From Aplidium turbinatum (taxonomy: Eukaryota; Chordata; Ascidiacea; Aplousobranchia; Polyclinidae), in assembly GCA_918807975.1 (NCBI GenBank), contig OU964918.1, positions 1,736,001-1,800,000 on the forward strand: DNA of 64,000 nt, read 5' to 3'. Under the pieces are notes generated by a model, which was not told the origin of the DNA, did not search any database, and saw only the letters and a program-made list of their open reading frames with translations. Shown here in pieces: positions 55,814 to 64,000 of the stretch. The position numbers and the translations under genes are program-made. The first letter of the stretch is position 1; every line of letters starts with the position of its first letter.

Positions 55814-57032
55814 CTGAAAATGTTTAATAATGAACCTTTGGTGCGCCCAAATGCGTGTCACAAAGTATATGATACAAGGTTATTGTAGACGATGTTGCCA
55901 CACGTAGGGATTTATCCCTACGGTTAGGATTTTGGGACATCTGTAAGGAATCTCTACGGGAATTTTCACAGTAAGCTAATTAAAGTTATGATACTTTTCA
56001 TCTTGACACTTACAATAAAATTCGCTAATGATAAACGTGTATAATAATAGCCGCAAAGAGCTATAGCTTCGCAGATGCGTGTGAGTTTCTGCTTGATGTT
56101 CAGTATGATATAAATTTTTTCTTATTTTGAAATGTAGTCTCAAGTCTGGAAAAACATCAGACTTCATCAAATCATATATATAGGTGTAACATCAATAATG
56201 GAGTTCAGTTAAAATGCAGAGAAGCCAAAGTGCGTAGCTTCCAAACTATCCAACTCTGGTTCGGCATCCATTTAAGATGAATGCGACAGTAACTAGTTGA
56301 CTAGATTGGACTAGTAACTAAAAGAAACTTGGCCAAGCGAGAACAATTGCTTTTTCTATTCGCTCATAAACAACACTCAGTAGTTCAAATGCTTTGTTGT
56401 AAGGATCAGATCATGAATAATATATTTTTTTCTTCCTTGAACCAATTCTTCAGGAAGCGTGATGACTGATGACCCGCAAGAGAACGTCGAATCTGTAGAA
56501 AGTCTTCAAGAAAACGTAAAATAACTGCATTCAAACTCAACAACTAATGTGTTTTGAATAAGCTGCCTTTTTTATCAGACGTTCCCCCCTTCTATTCCAA
56601 CGTCGATGGACAGTTTAAATCCACAAAACAGTGTACGTAGGCTACTTTGCACACTACACTGTATATTTATGTAAATACAATGCAATGATTTGAGACAATG
56701 TTTGCTGTGTTTTACTTTATTTCTGTACGTTTAATATTAGAAAGAACTGAGGTGTATGTTGCGTATGTGATGGACGAATGTCTAGTAGACATAGGCCTAA
56801 GCAGTTCTGTAGGCTACACCAAACAACAGTACAGTTTGAACTTACGAACAATTCAAGATACGAACGGCCGTTCGGAACGCAACTTGTTCGTAAGCTGAGG
56901 AGTTACTGTACTTCAATCAAGACCTAAGTATTATTTGTAAGTGTGGTTGTCTATAATAATAATAATCATTGCTACTCGAGCGCCTGATAGGCTCCAGTTT
57001 GGAAGTGAAGATGGACACTTTGCGGACACTTG
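55814..57032. other. Presumed intron, nothing firm
   Basis: AT-rich, short hairpin tagggatttatcccta near 55910. No recognised gene. Confidence 0.4.
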
Positions 57033-57130
57033 CAACCTTCCAGTGTAGTTTGGAAACATCGTGAATCTGGGGTGGTAAGAACATAGACCTTCGGCTCGAT
57101 ATGCTCACACGACGATGATAATGATAATAA
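57033..57130 (+). mobile_element. LINE 3' tail ending in GAT/GAC repeats
   Basis: ccttccagtgtagtttggaa, atctggggtggtaagaaca and a tail cgacgatgataatgataata. Same family as the copies at 1.9, 13.3 and 50.1 kb, with a diverged tail. Confidence 0.75.
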
Positions 57131-57396
57131 TCAATTTTTATTTGTTGCCTGTTGGGACAACGTACACAGCGATCACAGATGTAACACAACTGGAAGCAGT
57201 AAAGTGGCACACAGTCATCCACCGAGCTACTACCATAATTGTCGTATGACATTTAAGTGTATGGAGCTATGGAGCGGTGTCGAATGAAAGTCCTTTCAAG
57301 CATAACACAGACGATCACTTGGTCACTATAAATTAGTTGAATTAGCAAACAAGTAGATATTTAGATAATACGAAACCAAGGAAGTTTCCAGAAATA

Positions 57397-57709
57397 GTTG
57401 ATAAAACTACCATTCAACATTTTATAAGCAGAGAAAACTTTTGCTCAAACCGTTGAAAATTTCATGATCAGATCACCGCTACAATGTGTGATGGAAATTA
57501 TTGCGTTTATAAACGTAGTTGCACGGATGAGAATTTAATATTCGAAAGCGCGTTCTGCAACACTGTTTTTGCACTCTGCAATGCCTGATGCAGATTTTCC
57601 TGTAGATTTCCATTACGCATTGAAGCGGTGATCTGATCATGAAATTTTCAACAGTTTGAGAAAAAGTTTTTTCTGCCTATAAAACGTTGATAGTTTTATC
57701 AACTATAAG
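57397..57709. mobile_element. Fold-back MITE, TAGTTGATAAAACTA ends
   Basis: Arms of about 85 bp: tagttgataaaact ... tgatcagatcaccgct at the left and the inverse at 57624-57709. The loop is about 145 bp. Flanking TA bases suggest a mariner-like target. Non-coding. Confidence 0.82.
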
Positions 57710-57724
57710 TAGATAATTACTTAC

Positions 57725-57841
57725 TGATTTCACAATTATCCCCTGAAACATGGTCTGGGCATTGACATATGTACCCGGTCCCCCTACTGTGGCAACTCCC
57801 TCTGTTCCGGCAAGGATTAATTTCACAAGGATCTGTTACAT
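57725..57841 (-). CDS. EGF-like exon (b), phase 1-1
   Basis: Minus strand: acceptor tttgcag, 117 bp, donor A|gtaag. The peptide DVTDPCEINPCRNRGSC continues YICQCPDHVSGDNCEIS. Canonical EGF spacing with one extra residue before the first cysteine compared with exon c. The consistent phase and orientation with the other exons support a single gene. The fold-back element ends only about 15 bp from the donor side. Confidence 0.9.
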
Positions 57842-58215
57842 CTGCAAAGGATAACATTACTTCAACAAAAGTATATTTTTCAAGGTTAACTCTCATTTAA
57901 AGTGATTAATTCAACGTTTTTACTTCACCAAACAGGAGATACACAAATTTGTATTTATTTCGATTATGTTTTGGATGATAATTTGGATAATTGTTCTTAG
58001 TTGCAATCCAAAACATGAACGATATTTTATGGGGGCAGTTTGTTTACAAACCAATATTAGACAAGGTTTACTGTTTGTAGCTTCGTCAAAGATGACGTAA
58101 GACTAATCATCAAGTGATAGCTGAATAGATGACATTCAGTGAAATTGTATTATAGTCTTTGTTTATTGTAATTGGCAAGTGACTAAATGGTTTAAGTTAT
58201 TTCACGATACAAATA

Positions 58216-58417
58216 TTAACGACCTGTTTTAGCCTGATGCTGCGAGTTCGTTGTGATGTGCTATGACGAGTGGTATTGAAGTCAGTGAGTCCTTGTTTCA
58301 TGCAGCTGTTTTTGTTTAGCTTGAGGCTGCTGTCTGTTGAGTTTCTGTGTTGTTAGGCGTTATTGCTGTGACACAGCAAACTCGAACTCGCAGCATTAGG
58401 ATGAAACAGGTCGTTAA
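58216..58417. mobile_element. TTAA-flanked MITE (piggyBac-like)
   Basis: TTAA at 58216-58219 and 58414-58417. The ends cgacctgttttagcctgatg and (inverse) catcctaatgctgcgagttc-type arms pair over about 40 bp. About 200 bp, non-coding. Confidence 0.82.
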
Positions 58418-59117
58418 TATCTACATAGTTAAGTAAGCAACGATCATGCTGCTAAAAGCGAAACTCAATTAATTGCATTTTTAGACTTTGTTTATTGTAT
58501 TTGGCAAATGACTAAATATCATAGGTTAGTAGTAAGGTTGCCAAAAATTTGCTTATGATCACAACTCTTTTTCATAAAATAAACCAATCATTATGAGAAC
58601 ATGGAATCAGCTCGTATGGAAATAACAATCAAGTGACGCTTCTAACATGACTCAATTTCTAAGACGAAGTGAAGGGTCACATTTGTTCAATAACTTATTT
58701 AAAATAGGCTTACCCAAGCATGGTGTGGTTACTAATAGGAATTGTTGGAAACCTACCTCGTTGGCAAATGTAATATCTTTTCAACGCTTAACTTACTCAG
58801 TTGGATTTGAGATTTTGTTAGCTTAAACCTTAACCCTCCAAACCTAAACCCTAGACCCCGATAGCAAATAATTATGTTCATTTAATATTATATAAACTTT
58901 TGATTTAAATAAGTTTTCTTTCTTATTCCTTATTGGTGTTTGGCATGAATTTTCTTCTTTTAGCTTTTCTTGCATCATTCACATCGCGTATGGGAGCATC
59001 ACCAACAAATATAAAAAGACCATATTTTTTATTGCACAGACATAAAACTTGAGATGCATGTACCCAAAAGGGTAGCAAATAACATCACAACTGAAACGCA
59101 TCATTTCCACTTTTCTC
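58418..59117. other. No gene recognised
   Basis: AT-rich intron-like DNA. A short run resembling ccctaaaccctagacc occurs at about 58835-58860, without tandem structure. Confidence 0.4.
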
Positions 59118-60554
59118 AGTCAGTGAATCTATAACAGAGATCAACCCAAAATTTTGGCACAAAAGATGAGAGTCATTTTAAAGTATTCCAGGGCCCTTGC
59201 TTCCAAAAATGCACTTAGTTTTTTCGAATTGGTTCTAGTTTTCGAGATATTCAACAATGAACATATTTTTAAAATCGTTACACAAAAGCTATTAATTAGC
59301 AAATTACTTATTTTCAGCCCTGTTTACCATCATGATGTCATAATTGCACTTGCCTAGTTCAATTGGTTCATATTGTACGAAAGTTCAAAACGCAAGCAAA
59401 GGTTGAAATGAACTGTGTTTAACGTTACGGATACATAAATATTCAATGAAAACAGTTGTGAATCAGTACGTCACAAGAAAAATATCCCGAAAGTCATGTG
59501 TTTATGAATGCAGCTTTATATTGAAAAGGTAGGCCTACTGAAATGGATACTGTACAAATGAAATTTTATTCTAAGCTTTTGCAAAGGCCAAGTCTTTGCT
59601 GCAAGAAGTTTTTTTCTGGTCTATAGGTTAAATAAATGGCATACAGGCTAATAAAATATGCCTTTGGCAAGTACAACTCTGTACAAACAACCCAGATATA
59701 TTTCACTGCATGGGGCAATCCAGAGGAGCAACGTATTCTGCAATAGACACAGCGCTATATAAAAATAAGCATTATTATTATTACTATTACTTTGACATGA
59801 AGCTGGGTGATCAAGATAAGTCCTGGGTTCCTCCTAAAGTATGCAAACATTGCACTCAAACCCGTTTCTGGGCTCAAGGCTAAGAAGTTCAGAGTGCTAT
59901 GGCATAAAGAGAGCCGTGGAATTATCATGAAAATTGATACATCTGTACGGTGAGCATGTGCGAAGGAAGTTGCAACATCATATTTACATGGAGTGTGCAA
60001 GGCAGTCATTGCGTAGACGTTGCTATTTCTGTTTTTGTTTGCCCTCTCTTGTTTCAAGTGGTGATTTGCTTAAAACAATAGGAAAACGGGAATGACTGAG
60101 CGTAACCTCAATACCTTCAGCAATGTTTTAAAGCAAGGTCAAGTTTTTTTCTCAAAACACTTTCTACTACCTATTGTAGCAGTTAAGGATTTAGTTATCA
60201 AAAGTGGTAGCTGCAATCTTGGCTCCTCATCTCGATCAACATGGCATTCTTGACTCCAAGGCCAAGATTACGTTATTCCGCAACAAGGATAAAATTTTAA
60301 GCAGCTACTTTACTGAAGAACATAACTTTGTATTCTGTAGGCCTAATTATATAAATGGCCTTCGTACCTGTATGGGTGTTGCTCAATAGGCCAATAGTAA
60401 TAAAGAGTTGCGTTTGTTCATCGATAGCTTTGTTTTGCTTATTTGTCTAGTTTGTTAAAGCAAAACAATGTATGCATTTTGTTTGTACCTAATAGCTTAG
60501 TAAGTCTAATACTGTTGAAATCAACAAATATATTAACGCAAACACAAGTTATAT

Positions 60555-61801
60555 CCCAGCCAGCAAGCCTATATGGGCCCCACATGGGGACCCATATGGG
60601 CTGATGTACGGGCCCCATGTGAGATGCCCATATGGGGCCCATACACATTGTGTCCGCGGGCATCACATTGCCCCCATATAGGCTGCCCATATTCATTTAT
60701 GGGTTTCATGTGGGTTGCTCACACTCAACCCACAAATCTAATATGGGCTGCCCATATGTAACCGATAAATCTAATACAGGCTGCCCATATGTATATAACT
60801 GCAGACAGATGCCAAAGTGCTGCAAGCAGTGAACTTTGCGCAATGCATAGCAACTTCTGATAGCAAGGTGCCCCCAGTAAAGTGCTCAATCGGCGGAAGC
60901 CAAGAGCGTGCACACGATGATGAACTTTTTTATTTTGATCAACAACGCACGAGTAGGTATATAGATCCATGTGATATTTTCCTATTTGTGGTACGTAAGC
61001 ACAAAAAATAGTACTACTGCTAACCTTGCCAAAGTGCTCCAACTGCAAGCAGTGAACTTTGCGCAATGCATAGCAAGGTGCCTCCAGTAATTTTGCTTGT
61101 TCAATTTCATTTTGTGTTTGTTTAAAAGATCAACAAAAGTCGTGTGAGACAACTAAAAAATCTCAAAGTCTAGACAAATGCTGATCGAGGTGTATATCAT
61201 ATTAGTATGGGTTGCCCACAAACTTTTGAATCACTGTGTGGGTAGCCCATGGTCTGCCCATAAAAAATGTGGGCAGTCCATGGTCTGCGCATAAAAAATG
61301 TGGGCAGCCCATGGCCTGCCCATGAAAAATGTGGGTAGCCCATGGTCTGCCCATAAAATATGTGGGCAGCCCATGGTCTGCCCATAAAAAATGTGGGCAG
61401 CTCATGGCCTGCCCATGAAAAATGTGGGTAGCCCATGATCTGCCCATAAAAAATGTGGGCTGCCCATGTTCTGCCCATAAAAAATGTGGGCAGCCCATGG
61501 TCTGCCCATAAACAAAGTGGGCAGCCCATGGTCTGCCCATAAACAAAGTGGGAAGCCCATCAATATTTCATGCTTAGCCCATGATCAATAATTTTATGTG
61601 GCTAAATTTCTTAAAATGCATTTATATGATCACGCATTTGAAGATTGGAAGTTTAAATTCCACCTTGTCATTTAGCAACACATTCTGCAAGAAAGCCCAT
61701 ATTGGGCGCATATGGCAAAAACAAAAAAACCCACATGAAACCCACATGCCCACAAGCCCATTAAAATAGTATATGGGGCCCATATGGGCTTGCTGGCTGG
61801 G
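60555..61801. mobile_element. TIR element, CCCAGCCAGCAAGCC ends, palindromic arrays
   Basis: Begins cccagccagcaagcctatat and ends atgggcttgctggctggg. The empty site is preserved in the first copy near 19437-19450 (agttatatattctac), so the insertion is proven. The target duplication is AT-rich and ambiguous (AT or ATAT). The left end carries gcccatatgggc-type palindromes, and the right holds a tandem array of gggcagcccatggtctgccc (61203-61560). In the middle is a duplicated gtgaactttgcgcaatgcat segment. No transposase. Confidence 0.88.
61203..61560. repeat. Tandem array of GGGCAGCCCATGGTCTGCCC units
   Basis: About ten units of 30-31 bp (ataaaaaatgtgggcagccc spacing). Both frames read as repeated text, so the long minus-strand frames are not genes. 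Confidence 0.95.
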
Positions 61802-62118
61802 ATATTCTACATATTGTATCCTCAAGCTTACTTCACATCATATTTTGATAGTTACTAGGCCAGTAAACGTTAAATAGCTGTTTGTTTGGGTTGCAATCAA
61901 CGTGATTGGTTCCAAATAGCATTTATACAACTCAGAAATGTGCCTGGGATAACTTCCAGTTTTGTCTATGTAGTAAACGACACGAGGTTAAATCTATAGG
62001 GGCTCAAAATTGCAAAAAATATTTTTGTTGTAACTCAAAAACTAGAGCCAATTCGAGAAAACTTAGTGTATTTTCAGAATCAGGGCCTCGAAATACCTTA
62101 AGATGACTCTCATATGTC

Positions 62119-62440
62119 CTGCCTTAGCAGTGGCCGAGTGGTTAGCGCGTTGGGCTCGCAGTCGAGAGCCTGCATGTTCGACTCCAGCCACCCGCACTTG
62201 CTGTTGTTTCTCTGGGCAAGAAACTTTACGATAATTGCCTCTACCCAGTGATCGATTTCAAGTAATGTGTAGTACCAATTTTAAGTCATAAGTAGAGTAG
62301 ACAACCGGAAACAGACATTGCTGTCGACTGCAGCGTGGGTCAGGTGTACGTCGGAAGGCGTAGCATAGCGCTTAAGTCCGCTTTCCCACAATGCAGGATA
62401 AAGATAAATCAAACAAAAACAAACAAAAGCAACAACAAAA
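62119..62440 (+). mobile_element. tRNA-derived SINE, (CAAA)n-type tail
   Basis: Head with box A tggccgagtggttagcgcg and box B gttcgactcc in tRNA-like spacing, body of about 200 bp, tail aaacaaaaacaaacaaaag. Absent from the first copy of the host transposon at about 19760-19780, so it is a later insertion. Not a functional tRNA gene because no acceptor stem or mature 3' end is seen. Confidence 0.85.
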
Positions 62441-62676
62441 ATTGTTGGCCTGTGAAAATCGATAAACGTAGTCAAATGATTCAAGAAACTGAAAGCACTA
62501 GATATTTACTACGGTGAACGGTGCACAAAGAAAATCATGTCTGAAATGTGGTAGAATTTGACATTTTGAGAGTAATACACGTGTCAGTGTTCATGGAGCT
62601 GCTAATTAAACCACTTTGCTTGCTACAAGTTTGTGTTCCTGCCTCTTATTGTTTCCATTAAGATGCTAAAGTGCAT

Positions 62677-63146
62677 CCATGCTGTACTGTTAAGTCGTTC
62701 ACTGTTCAGATGAAACTTGTCAAAGCATGAATGGTTACAAGCAATGGAATGAAGAGCCAAAAAATAAGATGTAGATTCAATGAGTGGAAGAAGAAAATGT
62801 CTCTTCCAAGCAAAGTTGTTGTGCAGAAGGTTGGTATGTAGTAATTTTACTGCAACCCCAGGAGTGTCTCGTGTTGTATCTAACAACATCCAAATGCGTA
62901 TGATGCATAAGATTATTTGAAGAGCAATTGTGAAAACATACAGTATGAAGAGAATAAGTTGATGACGGTCTCTAGCAATGTTTTTCAACATGGTTGACGT
63001 TGATGTGTTTGCTCCCAATGCGTTCATTGTGTGGCAAGAACTTAATTTGAGGTTTAGTAGACGTACAACAGGAATATATTTTTCTAATTTCTGTAAGCTT
63101 GCCAAAGAGTTGGCAGGTTTGTTACCAGAAGTTTATTGCAAGACCA
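62677..63146. other. No gene recognised
   Basis: A 160-codon minus-strand frame (62623-63105) has no domain and overlaps the transposon copy. Confidence 0.35.
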
Positions 63147-63179
63147 GAGATTTATTGCAATGCAATGGAAATGATAATT

Positions 63180-63480
63180 TGCATCAAACTTCCTCGCTTT
63201 AGATGAAATAATCATGTTTCGATTCGAACTTGGGCATTTCTTGTCGTGATTCAATGCGTGAGCGTATAAATCCATCTCGCGAATTAACCCCGCACACCGC
63301 CGCTGAAGCTTCCGTCACCAACTTGAAGCACCTTTCCACCACCTGCGTGTGACACGGAAATCGAGGAAATGAAACTTCTGGAGTATTCTTAGCTGCATTA
63401 ATGTCTGGTAATTTTTGGTCCCACTATTTTCTTGTTACAGGAGGCTCGGTGAGATCGAGAGCCTGCTAGTCAAACATATC
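63180..63480 (-). pseudogene. GCDGTAVNTG family, C-terminal fragment (duplicate)
   Basis: Carries the same relic as 50800-51130, including the RDGFIRSRIESRQEMPKF-type text near its end, with its own small differences. It was part of the segment before duplication. Confidence 0.72.
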
Positions 63481-63881
63481 GTAAGATTCGTTGGCGTCAA
63501 ACTTTAAGGGCGGAATGCAGAATCGTCGCACTGTTCTCTATTCGCGATGGCTTGATCGAGCTTCCTGAACTCGCCTAAGTAGCCAGTATTCTCAAATTTA
63601 TTAATTTAATTTATATTAAAATTTATAATTTTTTTAATTATTCTGATGACAGTGTTCTCAACATATTTTGTGCTCCCTTCGCCCAGTGCGCCGCCGAATT
63701 TTTATGGGTCTACAAGTGTACCATGAAGTAAACAAGTTAAGAAACACGGTATTATGTGTTTAGGGTTCCACGGACTCCAAAACCAAATGAAGCAATTTTT
63801 TTCTAGAATCGTAAGATTAAAAGTTTTAACTTGCGTGTGCCACCTGCTGATTTTCTTCAATTACAGTATATACTTTTTTAC

Positions 63882-63995
63882 CTGTTTCGCAACGAACTCC
63901 TCTATATCCTCTGGCACACTCGCACGTGTAAGATTGAAGGTTTCCTCTGCATCTTCCTCTGTTTTGACAAGGCGAGCTCCAGCAGAGACTTTCAA
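63882..63995 (-). CDS. EGF-like exon (a), phase 1-1
   Basis: Minus strand: acceptor ttcag, 114 bp, donor CAG|gtaaaa. The first 30 or so residues are identical to exon d (VESLCWSSPCQNRGRC ... CARGY), but the end reads RGVRCET instead of GGDSCQT. It is intact, with all six cysteines. Together with exons b, c and d it gives at least four EGF modules on one strand. The 5' part of the gene lies beyond the window. Confidence 0.88.
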
Positions 63996-64000
63996 CTGAA

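Larger units (their letters stand above)
59118..62676 (+). mobile_element. Truncated second copy of the 17669 transposon, with two nested insertions
   Basis: Collinear with about 18004-20010, same orientation, both ends missing. Insertions relative to the first copy are 60555-61801 (an inverted-repeat element) and 62119-62440 (a SINE). The coding relic at about 59800-60440 retains VCKHC, REPWN and FRNKDKILSSYFTEEHNF with stops between. Confidence 0.92.
63147..64000. repeat. Segmental duplicate of 50796-51660
   Basis: See 50796-51660. Highly similar along its length, and it runs off the window edge. Confidence 0.93.

Noticed and set aside
56455-56515. Second hammerhead (ctgatga near 56465)
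   Set aside because: No matching GAAA segment and no stems I or II.
58835-58865. Internal telomere-like repeat
   Set aside because: The cctaaaccctag text is too short and not tandem.
61197-61546. 110-114 codon minus frames
   Set aside because: Two frames of the same 30-bp tandem array, so not coding.
62120-62200. A functional tRNA gene
   Set aside because: Box A and B are present, but they head a SINE body with an A-rich tail. No acceptor stem closure was seen.
62623-63105. 160-codon minus frame as a gene
   Set aside because: Overlaps the end of a transposon copy, has no domain and is AT-rich.

Overview
The window looks like a repeat-rich, intron-rich, AT-rich invertebrate animal genome. 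No bacterial-type operons are present. Phase 1-1 EGF exons with consensus splice sites, BEL/Pao and Ty3/gypsy elements, hAT, piggyBac and THAP/P-type transposon relics, tRNA-derived SINEs and a hammerhead ribozyme all fit a metazoan. A marine deuterostome such as a tunicate is possible, but that is a guess. Host coding sequence is sparse. The only clear host gene is on the minus strand in the right third: four EGF exons (63882-63995, 57725-57841, 55700-55813, 51534-51647) and a last exon with a sushi/CCP domain, stop codon and AATAAA (41231-41496). A second, weaker host candidate is a minus-strand last exon at 179-297.

Layout. 0-7 kb: a broken THAP/P-type transposase region (1097-1381, 3769-4263, 6268-6854). 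It is split by a transposon with terminal inverted repeats starting TAGGGTGGCTC and a perfect 8-bp target duplication (1396-3709), which carries an uncharacterised protein (AERGVA motif) and a LINE 3' end. 8.2-10.0 kb: a hAT element with a SINE inside. 10.35-14.46 kb: an element with CACTGTTAA ends and palindromic subterminal arrays. 14.8-30.7 kb: a nest in which a piggyBac-type element appears to hold a BEL/Pao retroelement fossil, itself interrupted by a TAGGGTGG element (17669-20217), a TTAA-flanked element (20911-24116) and a piggyBac deletion derivative (about 27.9-29.9 kb). 32.2-38.9 kb: two nested inverted-repeat elements with arrays of GCCAACGTTGGC palindromes and four 583-bp tandem units. 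42.9-48.4 kb: another uncharacterised family (GCDGTAVNTG motif), split by a Ty3/gypsy fossil. 48.5-50.2 kb: reverse-transcriptase, transposon and LINE fragments. 52.9-55.2 kb: a fold-back element, a LINE end with a restriction-like endonuclease motif, and a hammerhead ribozyme. 57.4-62.7 kb: fold-back elements and a second long copy of the 17669 element carrying two nested insertions. 63.1-64 kb: a duplicate of the 50.8-51.7 kb segment, including an EGF exon.

The most interesting signal is a possible group of DNA transposons with TAGGGTGG-type ends and 8-bp target duplications. Decayed members are linked to proteins that I recall only as uncharacterised repetitive invertebrate families (VND.AERGVAL; EPWNH..YFC / RLFIDS). 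A third family (GRKD / GCDGTAVNTG / AVER.VKLVTEAS) shows spaced acidic motifs compatible with a DDE transposase, although its link to such ends is weak. The complete hammerhead ribozyme (55081-55128) and a trio of elements built from unrelated palindromic arrays are also notable.
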